Source: Phycisphaerales bacterium (GTDB taxonomy: Bacteria > Planctomycetota > Phycisphaerae > Phycisphaerales > UBA1924). From it: 64,000 nt of DNA. The stretch lies in contig JAJDDC010000070.1 of NCBI GenBank assembly GCA_029260515.1, forward strand, positions 372,001 to 436,000, read 5' to 3'. A program made the translations under genes and the position numbers. Under the pieces are notes generated by a model that did no database searches, had not been told where the DNA came from, and saw only the letters and a program-made list of their open reading frames with translations. Shown here one piece after another: positions 1 through 9,339 of this stretch (position 1 is the first letter of the stretch; the number at the start of each line of letters is the position of its first letter).

Positions 1-678
1 GCGGATCGCGCGGGCCAGGCGGGTGGTCTCTGTGCGAGTCAACGACTCGGCCGGCCTTCGCGGGTCGATGTCAGACCCAAACAGCGCCTCGTCGGCGTAG
101 ATGTTCCCGACGCCCGCGATCGCGCGTTGGTCCAGCAGCGCCGCCTTGACCGGGCGGCGCGACCGGGCCAGCGCCCGCCCGAGCTGTGCCGACGTCACAG
201 CCAGCGCGTCCGGGCCCAGCGCGTCCCAGCGGGCGAGGCGGAGATTGTCCATGCCCGGGAACGACCAGAGGCCACCGAAGCGGCGTGGATCGCGGAAGAC
301 CAGGCGCGAGCCGTCGTCCAGGCGCCAGTGTGCGTGGACGTGGTCGGCGCGCTCGAGCCGCTTCCCCGGCGCCCGCCAGAGCAGCGCCCCGCTCATACCC
401 AGGTGGACGCACAGCACGCGCCCCGAGGCGCCGACGATCGCGAGTTGCTTGCCATGCCGGAGCACCCCATCGACGCGGTCGCCCCCGAGCAGATCCGCCG
501 CCCGGACGCGCCGGAACCGCGGCGCCGCCCCGCGGGCAGATCGTGAGAACCCGCCGGGCGGGTCGCCCGGAACGACGAGCATGTCGCGCCGCTTGATCGT
601 TGCCCGCTCGATCACGCGCCCGAGAAGCCGCGTTTGCAGGGTTGTGCGGACGGTCTCGACCTCGGGCAGCTCGGGCAT
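1..678 (-). CDS. mutM: Formamidopyrimidine-DNA glycosylase (MutM/Fpg), partial
   Basis: Base-excision repair glycosylase that removes oxidised purines such as 8-oxoguanine and nicks the abasic site. The protein starts MPELPEVETV: in this family Pro2 is the Schiff-base nucleophile and Glu3 a catalytic acid. A KAALLDQ...GVGNIYADEAL stretch near residues 175-200 is the helix-two-turn-helix signature. The gene runs off the left edge after 226 codons, so the C-terminal zinc finger is outside the window and its state is unknown. The ATG lies 8 bp after the tadA stop on the same strand, so tatC, tadA and mutM probably form one transcript. No good Shine-Dalgarno is visible, which suggests translational coupling to tadA. 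Confidence 0.95.
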   Translation of the reverse strand, partial: MPELPEVETVRTTLQTRLLGRVIERATIKRRDMLVVPGDPPGGFSRSARGAAPRFRRVRAADLLGGDRVDGVLRHGKQLAIVGASGRVLCVHLGMSGALLWRAPGKRLERADHVHAHWRLDDGSRLVFRDPRRFGGLWSFPGMDNLRLARWDALGPDALAVTSAQLGRALARSRRPVKAALLDQRAIAGVGNIYADEALFGSDIDPRRPAESLTRTETTRLARAIR

Positions 679-686
679 GGGCGATG

Positions 687-1175
687 CTACTTGCCGCGCC
701 CGGGAGCGCCGCGCAGCGAGCGGAAGAACGAGGTGAGCAAGTCGCCCGCCTCCCCGCCCATGACCCCGGCGACCACCTCGCACCGGTGGTTGAGGCGGTC
801 GTCCTCGAGCAGCCGGTAGAGCGAACGGACGGCGCCCGCCTTCGGATCGCTGGCGCCGAATACCACCCGCCCCACGCGTGCGTTGACGATCAGCCCGGCG
901 CACATCGGGCACGGCTCGAGCGTGACCGCCAGCGAGCAGTGGTTCAGGCGCCAGTCGCCGATCTCGCGGCACGCCGCCAGGACCGCGATGTGCTCGGCGT
1001 GCGCGCTCGGGTCTCGGTCCGCCTCGCGCCGGTTGCGTCCCTCGCCCAGCACCCGTCCCGTGCCGGTCTCGTAGACGACCGCGCCGATGGGCGCCTCGCC
1101 CGCGCCCGCCGCCTCGCGGGCGAGCGCGAGGGCCAGGCGCATCATCGCCTCGTCTGCGGGCGTCGGGGCGCTCAC
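687..1175 (-). CDS. tadA: tRNA-specific adenosine deaminase TadA
   Basis: Zinc deaminase that converts the wobble adenosine of tRNA-Arg(ACG) to inosine. The 162-residue protein has the deaminase zinc motif HAE (in HAEHIAVLAA, Glu as proton shuttle) and the paired-cysteine motif EPCPMCAG, with the usual spacing and family length. The start is a GTG whose first bases overlap the tatC stop as GTGA, and a GAGGA lies about 7 nt upstream. A longer in-frame reading upstream exists but would overlap nearly all of tatC, so it is rejected. The family could also hold guanine or cytosine deaminases, but the sequence and size fit TadA best. Confidence 0.93.
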   Translation of the reverse strand: MSAPTPADEAMMRLALALAREAAGAGEAPIGAVVYETGTGRVLGEGRNRREADRDPSAHAEHIAVLAACREIGDWRLNHCSLAVTLEPCPMCAGLIVNARVGRVVFGASDPKAGAVRSLYRLLEDDRLNHRCEVVAGVMGGEAGDLLTSFFRSLRGAPGRGK

Positions 1176-2230
1176 GCGTCGTCCTCGCTGGCCATGCGCT
1201 CGTGGCCCGCGGGCCAGACCCGCAGCAGCAGCACGCCCAGCTCGTACAGCCCGTACAGCGGGATCGCCAGCAGGACCATGCTCATCGGGTCGGCGGGCGT
1301 GAGGATCGCGCCCGCGATGGCGCACCCCGCGACCGCGTGGCGCCGGAGCTTCTTGAGCATCGGACGGGTGACGATCCCGGCCCATCCCAGCAGCAATACG
1401 ACGACGGGCATCTGGAACCCGATCCCGAACGCGAGGCCCATGTTGAGCAGCGTCCGCACGTAGTCGGCGATCTTGTAGTGCTGGTCGATCCCGGTGCCGA
1501 CCGTCATCTCGCTGCCCAGGATGACCGGGGGCTTGCCCTCGGGCAGTTCGATGCACATCCGGTGCTGGCGCAGGCGCTCGTTGAACCACTGGGCGCCGAC
1601 GACAAGCTCGTCGGTCGGCGGGTCCGCCGCCAGCACCGGGATCGCCGGCAGGACCACGCCCTCGTGCAGCGCCGCCGTCGGCGCGGGCCCGCCGCCCACG
1701 TTGGCGCCGAACCCGATGAAGAAGGCTAGCACCACGGGGAGAATGACCCAGTACAGGAACGCGACGCTGGAGGCGGTCAACGCCGCCGACAGGGGCGCAA
1801 GCCGGTAGAAGAACTTGCGTTCGGCCCGGTAGAGCCCGGGGGCGACAAACAGCCAGAGCTGGTAGAGCAGCCAGGGGCTGCCGACGAGGACGGTGATGAC
1901 AAGCGCGATCTGGACGACGGCGCCGAAGGTCTCGAGGGGGGCCGTCGCCTGCAGCGACGTCGCCTGGCCCTTGGCCCGCAGCTGCTCCTGGGCCGGGGCG
2001 ATGAGCAGCTGGAGCACCGGGCGTCCGAACGCGAAGGCGACGATGAACAGCGGGACGATGCCGAGGATCGACCAGATCAGGCGTTTGCGGAGTTCCTCGA
2101 GGTGGTCGCCGAACGACATCGACGCGACGCCCGCCGCGTCCGAGAACGCGGAGGGCTTTCGGCCTGGCAGGGATGGGCTCTGGTCGGGGGTCAACAGGTC
2201 GCTCCCGCGGGTCTCGGAGCCCGGGAGCAT
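1172..2230 (-). CDS. tatC: Sec-independent protein translocase TatC with enlarged periplasmic loop
   Basis: Polytopic core of the twin-arginine translocase, which binds RR signal peptides and exports folded proteins. The family signature near the first helix is present (SFGDHLEELRKRL), as is the FGIGFQMPVVVLLL motif of helix 4. At up to 352 residues it is about 100 longer than usual. Part is a 37-residue N-terminal extension; part is an insert of roughly 60-65 residues between helices 3 and 4, facing the periplasm. The start shown is the ATG at 2230. The ATG at 2119, directly before SFGDHLEELRKRL, is a good alternative, and neither has a clear ribosome-binding site. First gene of a tatC-tadA-mutM group, divergent from the sigma factor. 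No tatA/tatB is seen here. Confidence 0.93.
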   Translation of the reverse strand: MLPGSETRGSDLLTPDQSPSLPGRKPSAFSDAAGVASMSFGDHLEELRKRLIWSILGIVPLFIVAFAFGRPVLQLLIAPAQEQLRAKGQATSLQATAPLETFGAVVQIALVITVLVGSPWLLYQLWLFVAPGLYRAERKFFYRLAPLSAALTASSVAFLYWVILPVVLAFFIGFGANVGGGPAPTAALHEGVVLPAIPVLAADPPTDELVVGAQWFNERLRQHRMCIELPEGKPPVILGSEMTVGTGIDQHYKIADYVRTLLNMGLAFGIGFQMPVVVLLLGWAGIVTRPMLKKLRRHAVAGCAIAGAILTPADPMSMVLLAIPLYGLYELGVLLLRVWPAGHERMASEDDA

Positions 2231-2362
2231 AGGGACGGGCGGCGATCATCACGCGCCCCCGGGGCGTACCTGTGTCCGCGGGGACCGGGCGGCGCCGATG
2301 GGCGGGGAATCGGGCGCTCGGGCGACGGGACGGGCCGCGGCGCGCATCTGTGGTGTCTGACG

Positions 2363-2379
2363 AAGGAGGGGTCTCTTTG
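2363..2379 (+). promoter_or_regulatory. Ribosome-binding site that fixes a TTG start
   Basis: AAGGAGG at 2363-2369 is followed after 7 nt by TTG at 2377-2379, in frame with the sigma factor. This is the only strong Shine-Dalgarno near the 5' end of that reading frame, so it decides the start over the upstream GTG codons at 2272 and 2353. Confidence 0.7.
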
Positions 2380-2988
2380 GACGCCTGGGACGGCGACGGG
2401 CAGGTCGAGGACGTCAGCGCCGCGATCGACGGCGACCGGGACGCCCTGCGCCGTGTCTGGCAGGAGCACCGACGATGGGTCGCCGCGATTCTTCTCGCCT
2501 ACAAGCCCAGGGGGGCGGACCTCGAGGACCTGCTCCAGGTCGTCGCGGTCCAGCTGGTCCGCAAGCTCTCGGAGCTGCGCGAGCCGGAGGCGTTCCGCCC
2601 ATGGCTGCGGACGGTCGCGATCAACACGGCCCGTGCCGAGGGACGCAAGGTCTCGCGCAAGGCCCCGGTCCTTCGCCTGAACCACGACGAGGCCGCGCCG
2701 TGCGAGGGCGACGGCGCGTCGCAACGCGAGGAGGCACACCGGCTGATGGAGATGGCCTCGCGCCTGCCCGAGGGCTACCGCGAGCCCCTGCTGCTCCGGT
2801 GCGTGCGGGGCATGAGCTACCGGCAGATCGGCGCGGTCATGGACCTGCCCGAGACGACAATCGAGACACGAATCGCCCGTGGGCGTCGGATGCTCCGCGA
2901 CATGGCCCAGGACGCCGCGCCCTCGGGCGACGACGACGGCGGGAAACAACGGGCACGATCACGGCCCGGGTGGACGGCCGTGGTCTGA
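2377..2988 (+). CDS. ECF-type RNA polymerase sigma factor
   Basis: Small sigma-70 family protein of 203 residues that would direct RNA polymerase to a specific regulon. Region 2 is visible at about residues 25-95 (YKPRGADLEDLLQVVAVQL, then EAFRPWLRTVAINTARAEGR). Region 4 with its helix-turn-helix is at about 130-185 (LPEGYREPLLLRCVRGMSYRQIG...TTIETRIARGRRMLR). Regions 1 and 3 are missing, as expected for the ECF class. The TTG start is chosen for its strong AAGGAGG. It is followed by a membrane anti-sigma factor (48 bp gap) and a secreted PDZ protein, a classic envelope-signalling layout. Its target promoters are unknown. Confidence 0.9.
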   Translation: MDAWDGDGQVEDVSAAIDGDRDALRRVWQEHRRWVAAILLAYKPRGADLEDLLQVVAVQLVRKLSELREPEAFRPWLRTVAINTARAEGRKVSRKAPVLRLNHDEAAPCEGDGASQREEAHRLMEMASRLPEGYREPLLLRCVRGMSYRQIGAVMDLPETTIETRIARGRRMLRDMAQDAAPSGDDDGGKQRARSRPGWTAVV

Positions 2989-3036
2989 AACGCGCCGACC
3001 TGACGACGGTCGGCCTGACGGAATCGGAGACACGCG

Positions 3037-3702
3037 ATGCGTGACGAGCGGGACGACAGTATGGAGACCGGCGCCGACGCGGGCCTGGACCGCGAGGTCC
3101 TCATCGGGCGCGTGATCGACGGCGAGGCCTCGCCCGCGGACTGGGACGCGCTGCGCGCCCTCGCCTCGAGCGACCCCACGCTCTGGAACGATCTCCGCTG
3201 GACGCAGCAGCAGCACGAGCTGCTCGCGTGCGCGCTGGGCGAGCAGACTCGGGTGGCCGAGCACGTGGACCTCGAGCACGCGCTGGCCGACCCGTCGCCG
3301 ATGGTGCGCAGGATCGAGGTCGTCGGGCGCTACGGCGGCTGGCTCGCGGCCGCCTGCCTCGTGTTGCTCTGGTCGCTGGGCATCAACCCGATCGCGGGCA
3401 CGCAGGGAGCCGGTCAGGCGGCGGGCCTCGGCGCCGTCGTGCCCGCGCCCGAGCAGGCGCTCCAGGACTACCTCGATGCCGGGCGACGCACCGGGCGCGT
3501 CATCGACGAGGTGCCCGACCGCGTCGTCGTCGAGGCCCGCCCGCTCGATGACGGGCGGCGCGTCGAGGTGCTCTACATCCGCCAGATCCTCGAGCGCGAG
3601 ATCGTGGACCAGGTCTACGGCCTGACCGAGGACGAGACGGGCGCCCAGCGGACCATCCCCGTCCGCCTCGTCCCGCCCAGCACACCGAAGACCGCGTGGT
3701 AG
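3037..3702 (+). CDS. Probable membrane anti-sigma factor
   Basis: 221 residues with one predicted membrane helix at about residues 101-118 (GGWLAAACLVLLWSLGI). It has an acidic cytoplasmic N-terminal domain (IDGEASPADWDALRALASSDP...W) of the kind seen in planctomycete anti-sigma factors, and an extracytoplasmic C-terminal domain of about 100 residues. There is no CxxC or HxxxCxxC zinc motif, so it is not a ZAS-type anti-sigma factor. The ATG at 3037 has GGAG upstream; a second ATG at 3061 is possible. Its place directly after an ECF sigma gene and before a PDZ protein supports the role. Function is inferred from context and topology, not from a recognised domain. Confidence 0.75.
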   Translation: MRDERDDSMETGADAGLDREVLIGRVIDGEASPADWDALRALASSDPTLWNDLRWTQQQHELLACALGEQTRVAEHVDLEHALADPSPMVRRIEVVGRYGGWLAAACLVLLWSLGINPIAGTQGAGQAAGLGAVVPAPEQALQDYLDAGRRTGRVIDEVPDRVVVEARPLDDGRRVEVLYIRQILEREIVDQVYGLTEDETGAQRTIPVRLVPPSTPKTAW

Positions 3703-3781
3703 CGCCCGCGCAACGAAACAAACACGAACCCGCAATGAACCAGAACGACCACACGAACGACCCCATGTCAGGAGCCCCGCG

Positions 3782-5023
3782 ATGAACACGCTCAAGCCTC
3801 TTTGGATCACCCCGGCGGTGCTGCTCGCCGCCGTCGCCTGCGCCAGCGAACCCGGCGGAGGCGACAACGCCGTCATCGAGATCACACCCGCGGCACAGGA
3901 GGTCGTGGACTTCACCGTCCGCGCCGATCCACCCGCCCCGCCCTCGCCCCGCGCGTCCGTCAAGGCCGACACCGTCGTGATCACACAGTCCGACGGCAAG
4001 GGCGAGGTCAAAGAGCTGCATATGAACGGCGACGACGTCCGCGTCATCGTGAACGGCCGCGTGATCGAGCAGCCGAACATCAAGAAGGACGGGAAGCACA
4101 TCATCGTCCTCGACCAGGACGGCAACAAGCTGACGACCTTCGAGTACGAGGGCATTCCCAGCGCCCCGAAGGTCCTCGCGTTCCGCGGCGACGGGTCCGA
4201 GATGCGGTTCGGTGCGCCGCCATCGCCCGGCCAGACTCCCCCGGTCATGCTCGGCATCTCGCTGGGCGACCCGGGCGAGGCGCTGCGATCCCACCTCGGG
4301 CTGGGCGGGCGGGGCGCGATCCTCGTCGAGCACGTCGTCGACGGCACGCCCGCCGCCGAGGCCGGCCTGCACCGCTGGGACGTCATTGTCTCGATCGACG
4401 GCTCCGACGAGGCCGGCTCCAAGGTGCTGCACGAGGCCCTGATGTCGCACCGCCCGGGCGACGAGATGCGCCTGTGGGTGATACGTGGGTGCAAGAAGCT
4501 GGACTTCAAGGTCGAGCTGGCGCCGTACGACCACGGCAAGCTGTCGAATGTCGAGCGCGACGACGTCGAGATCGAGCAGGAGTGGCCGACAGCCCAGCGG
4601 TTCAACGCCCCCGCCCCGCCCCAGCCCTTCGTCTGGCGTGACCAGCGCGATATCGTCAAGAAGCAACTGAGCAAGCAGCTCGACGGGCGCCAGCTCGAGG
4701 AGGCGATGCGCGCCTTCGAGGAGGCGATGGGCTCGGTCCGTTTCGGCGTCGAGCCGGGCGAGGGGTACGGCGTCTTCGAGTTCAAGTGGGACGGCAACGA
4801 CCACAAGCTCGTGATCCCCAAGGGCGCCCCGCAGTGGCGCGAGCAGGTCACGGACCAGTGGGGCCAGAAGCTCAGCTACGGGCAGGAGAAGGCCGCCCGC
4901 GGCGCCGAGGCCGCCGGCGAGCGGTTCGAGGTTCTCCAGCACGAGCTCGAGGCCCGCATGGACCGCCTGGCCGCGCAGATCGAGAAACTCAGCCGCGCCC
5001 TGGAGCGGATGGACCGCGATTGA
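3782..5023 (+). CDS. Secreted PDZ-domain protein, likely lipoprotein
   Basis: 413 residues. The N-terminus is a short hydrophobic segment ending LLAAVACAS, which could be a lipoprotein signal with Cys20 as the acylated residue; Ala at -3 makes the lipobox imperfect. A PDZ domain lies at about residues 155-245, with LGISLGDPG as the carboxylate-binding strand region followed by GTPAAEAGLHRWDVIVSIDG. The C-terminus is charged and helical, probably coiled coil. There is no protease domain, so this is not DegP or RseP. As third gene after a sigma/anti-sigma pair it may sense envelope state or scaffold release of the anti-sigma factor; that is inference. Followed by a palindrome and a hairpin terminator. 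Confidence 0.8.
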   Translation: MNTLKPLWITPAVLLAAVACASEPGGGDNAVIEITPAAQEVVDFTVRADPPAPPSPRASVKADTVVITQSDGKGEVKELHMNGDDVRVIVNGRVIEQPNIKKDGKHIIVLDQDGNKLTTFEYEGIPSAPKVLAFRGDGSEMRFGAPPSPGQTPPVMLGISLGDPGEALRSHLGLGGRGAILVEHVVDGTPAAEAGLHRWDVIVSIDGSDEAGSKVLHEALMSHRPGDEMRLWVIRGCKKLDFKVELAPYDHGKLSNVERDDVEIEQEWPTAQRFNAPAPPQPFVWRDQRDIVKKQLSKQLDGRQLEEAMRAFEEAMGSVRFGVEPGEGYGVFEFKWDGNDHKLVIPKGAPQWREQVTDQWGQKLSYGQEKAARGAEAAGERFEVLQHELEARMDRLAAQIEKLSRALERMDRD

Positions 5024-5052
5024 CCAGGAGCCCCGAGATAGGGTGAAACCCC

Positions 5053-5068
5053 TGGGCATCGATGCCCA
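5053..5068. repeat. 16-bp perfect palindrome
   Basis: TGGGCATCGATGCCCA reads the same on both strands. It lies 30 bp after the PDZ gene stop and 150 bp before the MoxR start. It may be an operator for the downstream gene or just a hairpin in the 3' end of the upstream message. Confidence 0.5.
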
Positions 5069-5112
5069 TACACACATCAGTACAGGCCCCGGTTCCCCAC
5101 GGGGGCCTTCCC

Positions 5113-5150
5113 GCGGCCGCGTGATGAGACCCCACGCGGCCGCATTTGTT
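5113..5150 (+). terminator. Hairpin terminator after the sigma/anti-sigma/PDZ operon
   Basis: An 11-bp perfect stem (GCGGCCGCGTG, 5113-5123, pairing with 5133-5143) with a 9-nt loop is followed by ATTTGTTTG. It marks the probable end of the three-gene operon. Confidence 0.7.
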
Positions 5151-5215
5151 TGCGCCCACCGGGCCCAGCGGGCCCGCCGGTATCATCCACAGCCCAGGCC
5201 AAGGAGGAGCCGACC

Positions 5216-6292
<1,077 letters not shown>

Positions 6293-6303
6293 GCCCGCGG
6301 GAT

Positions 6304-6440
6304 CGGTCGAACGCGAAGGTCGCGAAGAGCCCGAAGCAGATCCATCAGAGCCATTATCAATGAGCCCGTCGCTCACGCGACGGGCTCGAAACACGTGGCC
6401 TTTTCTCCTTCGAGCTCTTCGCGACCTTCGCGTTCGACCG
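6304..6440. repeat. Large palindromic element, copy 1
   Basis: Perfect 27-bp inverted arms (6304-6330 and 6414-6440, containing GAACGCGAAGGTCGCGAAG) enclose an inner hairpin with an 11-bp perfect stem (6362-6372 with 6377-6387, loop TCAC). The whole 137-bp unit fills the space between moxR and lysS. A related element with the same arm sequence and the same inner-hairpin layout lies at 30658-30772, which suggests a small dispersed repeat family. Confidence 0.8.
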
Positions 6441-6489
6441 TTCCCCCCATCCCCAAGCCAACCCCCCCTGCACGGGTTACGATCCTCGC

Positions 6490-8160
6490 GTGAGCGAACC
6501 CACACCGACAGCTACGCCCGCTGGCGACGCGGACATCCACCACCTCGAGGCCCAGCGGCGCGAGAACCGCGACAAGGCCCGGTCCCTCGGGCTCAACCCC
6601 TACGGCGTCCGCACCGACGACCTTGTGTCGCTCCGCCAGGCAGCCGACGCCTACGACGCGGACGCGGACGCCGCCCATCAGGCCCACGGCAAGGAAGAAG
6701 GATTCGCCGACACCCGCCCGGTCGTCAAGGCCGCGGGTCGAGTCGTGCTGCACCGCGACAACGGCAAGCTGGTCTGGCTCAACATCCGTGATACGACACG
6801 CGACTCGCTGCAGGTCGCGGTCTCCAAGCGCGACGCGAGCGCCGCCGGTTTCGACCTGGCCAAGCTCACCGACATCGGTGATGTCCTCGTCGTCGAGGGC
6901 CCGGTGATGAAGACCAGGGCCGGCGAGACCACGATCTGGGCCACCGACGTGCGCCCCGCGAGCAAGTGCCTGGTCCCGCCGCCCGAGAAGCACGCGGGCC
7001 TGGCGGACGTCGAGACGCGGTACCGCCAGCGGTACATCGACATGTGGTCGAACCCGGAGGTGGCCCGGGTGTTCGCGCTGCGGGCGAGGCTCGTGTCGCG
7101 CCTGCGCCGGTTCATGGAGGAGCGGGGGTTCGAGGAGATCGAGACGCCGGTGCTCCAGCCCCAGGCCGGGGGGGCCGCGGCACGCCCGTTCATGACCCAC
7201 CTCAACGCCCTGGACATCGACGTCTATATGCGGATCGCGACCGAGCTGCACCTCAAGCGGATGCTCGTCGGCGGGATGCCAAGGGTCTTCGAGGTTGGCA
7301 GGCTGTTCCGCAACGAGGGCGTGGACAAGAGCCACAACCCCGAGTTCACCACGATGGAGGCCTACCAGGCCTTCGGCGACTACCAGACCATGGCCGAACT
7401 GGCCGAGTCGCTCGTCCGCGAGCTGGCCCGGGTCGCGGCGATCCAGCGGGCGGACGAGGGCGCGGCCCGAGGCGAGAGCGAGCCCGCCGGCGCGGTCCCC
7501 GGGTCGCTCGTCCTGCCGTTCGGCGAGCTGTTGATCGACTACGCCAAGCCGTTCGACCGCGTGACGTACAACGAGCTGTTCGAGCGGTCGCTGGGCTTCG
7601 CGCCGACCGAGACCGATCGCGCGTGGGGCGAGGCCGAGCAGCGCGGCCTGGTCGCGAAGTACGCCCGCCACCTGAAGGCCGAGGGGCGCGAGATCAGGTC
7701 TTCTGTGGGGGCGGGCGATCTCCGCGGCAAGGTCGACGACATCCTGATTGTCAACGAACTGTTCGAGGAGGTCGCCGAGCCCACGCTCGACCCGGCGCGC
7801 CCGACGTTCGTCTTCGACTACCCGTCTGCGCTCTCGCCCCTGACGCGCCCGAAGCCGGGCGAGCCGGCGATCGCCGAGCGCTGGGACCTGTTCATCGGCG
7901 GCATGGAGATCGGGCCCGCGTACACCGAGCTCAACGACCCGGACATCCAGGAACACAAGTTCCGCGAGCAACTCGCGGGCCTGGACGCCGAGGAGTCCAC
8001 CTTCCGCACGCTCGACCACGACTTCCTGCGTGCGCTCAAGGTCGGCATGCCCCCCGCCGGCGGGATCGGCCTGGGGATCGACCGTCTGGTGATGCTGATG
8101 AGCGACCGCCAGTCGATCCGCGACGTCATCCCCTTCCCGTTCATGCGCCCGGAGGCCTGA
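6490..8160 (+). CDS. lysS: Lysyl-tRNA synthetase, class II
   Basis: Charges tRNA-Lys. The 556-residue protein has an N-terminal OB-fold anticodon-binding domain (about residues 75-165) and a class II catalytic core. Motif 2 is seen as EVGRLFRNEGVDKSHNPEF around residue 270-290. Motif 3 is GIGLGIDRLVML around 525. The start is GTG at 6490; no strong Shine-Dalgarno is visible. The length is slightly above the usual 490-510 because of loops such as one around residues 318-335 (rich in Ala, Glu, Gly). It stands alone between the palindromic element and a bidirectional terminator. Confidence 0.96.
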   Translation: MSEPTPTATPAGDADIHHLEAQRRENRDKARSLGLNPYGVRTDDLVSLRQAADAYDADADAAHQAHGKEEGFADTRPVVKAAGRVVLHRDNGKLVWLNIRDTTRDSLQVAVSKRDASAAGFDLAKLTDIGDVLVVEGPVMKTRAGETTIWATDVRPASKCLVPPPEKHAGLADVETRYRQRYIDMWSNPEVARVFALRARLVSRLRRFMEERGFEEIETPVLQPQAGGAAARPFMTHLNALDIDVYMRIATELHLKRMLVGGMPRVFEVGRLFRNEGVDKSHNPEFTTMEAYQAFGDYQTMAELAESLVRELARVAAIQRADEGAARGESEPAGAVPGSLVLPFGELLIDYAKPFDRVTYNELFERSLGFAPTETDRAWGEAEQRGLVAKYARHLKAEGREIRSSVGAGDLRGKVDDILIVNELFEEVAEPTLDPARPTFVFDYPSALSPLTRPKPGEPAIAERWDLFIGGMEIGPAYTELNDPDIQEHKFREQLAGLDAEESTFRTLDHDFLRALKVGMPPAGGIGLGIDRLVMLMSDRQSIRDVIPFPFMRPEA

Positions 8161-8188
8161 GCCGCCCGGATCGATCCGGCGGCGCATG

Positions 8189-8224
8189 AAAAAGGGCCCG
8201 GGCGTTGCCCGGGCCCCTGGGTTT
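8189..8224. terminator. Bidirectional terminator between lysS and the convergent gene
   Basis: A 10-bp perfect stem (8194-8203 with 8207-8216, GGGCCCGGGC, loop GTT) is preceded by AAAAA (8189-8193). Those bases read as a T-tract for the minus-strand gene that ends at 8239. On the plus strand the tail is CTGGGTTTG. Confidence 0.75.
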
Positions 8225-8238
8225 GCGTGTAGCCGGGA

Positions 8239-9339
8239 TCAGCCGCCGTCGGCCTCGTCCTCCTGGCCCTTGATCTTCGTGACACCGTGCTCGATGTACT
8301 CCTGTCCGTCCTCGAGATTCTGGTAGGGCATGACGGCGGGCGCGCCGTCGGGGCGGGTGATGCGGACCATCCTGGACGTGTTGGCGCCCTCGTTGAGGAC
8401 AATGGCGCCCTCGGTGTGGAAATCGAGAATCTCCAGGGGCGGCTGGTCGGGGTTCTCACGCCGGTCGCGGACCGCACGCAGCAGCTCCTGGTGCTCCTCG
8501 AACGAGAGCTCTGCCAGGCTCGCCCGCAGAGCGTCCACGGCGGCCTCGCGCCCCGCGATCGCACCGGCCGCAACGACGCCCTTCTTCGCGTTGGGCGAGA
8601 TATCGCCCCGCGCGAGCTCGTCGGCGTGCTCGATCGTTTCTGCGAGCAGCCCGTCGTACGCGTAGCGCGCGTCCTTGAGCGACTCGTTGATGATGAACTT
8701 CATGAAGTGGTCGAGGTAGCTCTCTGGGAACTCCTTCTCGAGCTCCTGGCTGATCTCCGAGTTGTAGATTCGGACGATCTGGTTGGTGCTCTGCCCCTGG
8801 ATGCGGGTGAGCACGCCCGACTCGACGAGCTGGCTGGACAGCGAGCCCTGGATCACCAGCGGCGGGATCTTCTGCACCACGCTCTGGAACTTCTCGAACT
8901 CGGCCAAGGCCAGGTCGTTGAGCGCACCGCCCTCGATCTCGAGGAACAGGTCCAGGTTCTCGATGACCATCATCTCGGCGCGGGTGCGGCGATCGACGCG
9001 GGCCGCGTTGATCGCGTCGTTCTTCGATCTGGCCACGAGCGGGTTGCGCTGCAGCGCGACCTCGTCGAGGATCTCCTCGAGACGGATGATCCGCCCGTCC
9101 TCGCCGACCTTGGTCAGCGGGTCGTGCTCGGGCACGGGCGTGCCGGCCTGGTTGTTCTGGTTGCGCGTGCTGGGGTTGGTCGCCGGTGTCGGGCGGGCGA
9201 CGGGCTGGGGCGGCGGCGTGTACGCCGGCTCCGGCTCGGGGGCCGCGGGGGGCGGGGTCGTCACCTGGGCGAAGGCGACGGGCGAGAGAACGCCCATCAC
9301 CGCCGCCACGCCGAGGATTCTTCTAGTCTGCCGGATCAT
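8239..9339 (-). CDS. Secreted or periplasmic protein of unknown function
   Basis: 366 residues from the ATG at 9339, which has GGAGGA about 8 nt upstream. A longer in-frame start at 9393 lacks such a site. A signal peptide is clear (MIRQTRRILGVAAVMGVLSP...AFAQ, cleavage near residue 25). It is followed by a Pro/Ala/Thr-rich, probably disordered linker to about residue 65 and then a mainly alpha-helical, highly charged domain. I recognise no catalytic motif or family. It is a single-gene unit, divergent from pyrE and convergent with lysS. A structural envelope role is possible but unsupported. Confidence 0.75.
   Translation of the reverse strand: MIRQTRRILGVAAVMGVLSPVAFAQVTTPPPAAPEPEPAYTPPPQPVARPTPATNPSTRNQNNQAGTPVPEHDPLTKVGEDGRIIRLEEILDEVALQRNPLVARSKNDAINAARVDRRTRAEMMVIENLDLFLEIEGGALNDLALAEFEKFQSVVQKIPPLVIQGSLSSQLVESGVLTRIQGQSTNQIVRIYNSEISQELEKEFPESYLDHFMKFIINESLKDARYAYDGLLAETIEHADELARGDISPNAKKGVVAAGAIAGREAAVDALRASLAELSFEEHQELLRAVRDRRENPDQPPLEILDFHTEGAIVLNEGANTSRMVRITRPDGAPAVMPYQNLEDGQEYIEHGVTKIKGQEDEADGG

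Noticed and set aside
687..2252. A long tadA reading with about 358 extra N-terminal residues
   Set aside because: The extension lies on top of tatC and is Arg/Gly-rich. The GTG at 1175 with GAGGA and a GTGA overlap gives a normal-length TadA.
2959..4851. A 630-codon minus-strand reading frame opposite the anti-sigma and PDZ genes
   Set aside because: No domain, Ser-rich translation and no ribosome-binding site; the plus strand has a coherent operon with TM helix and PDZ domain.
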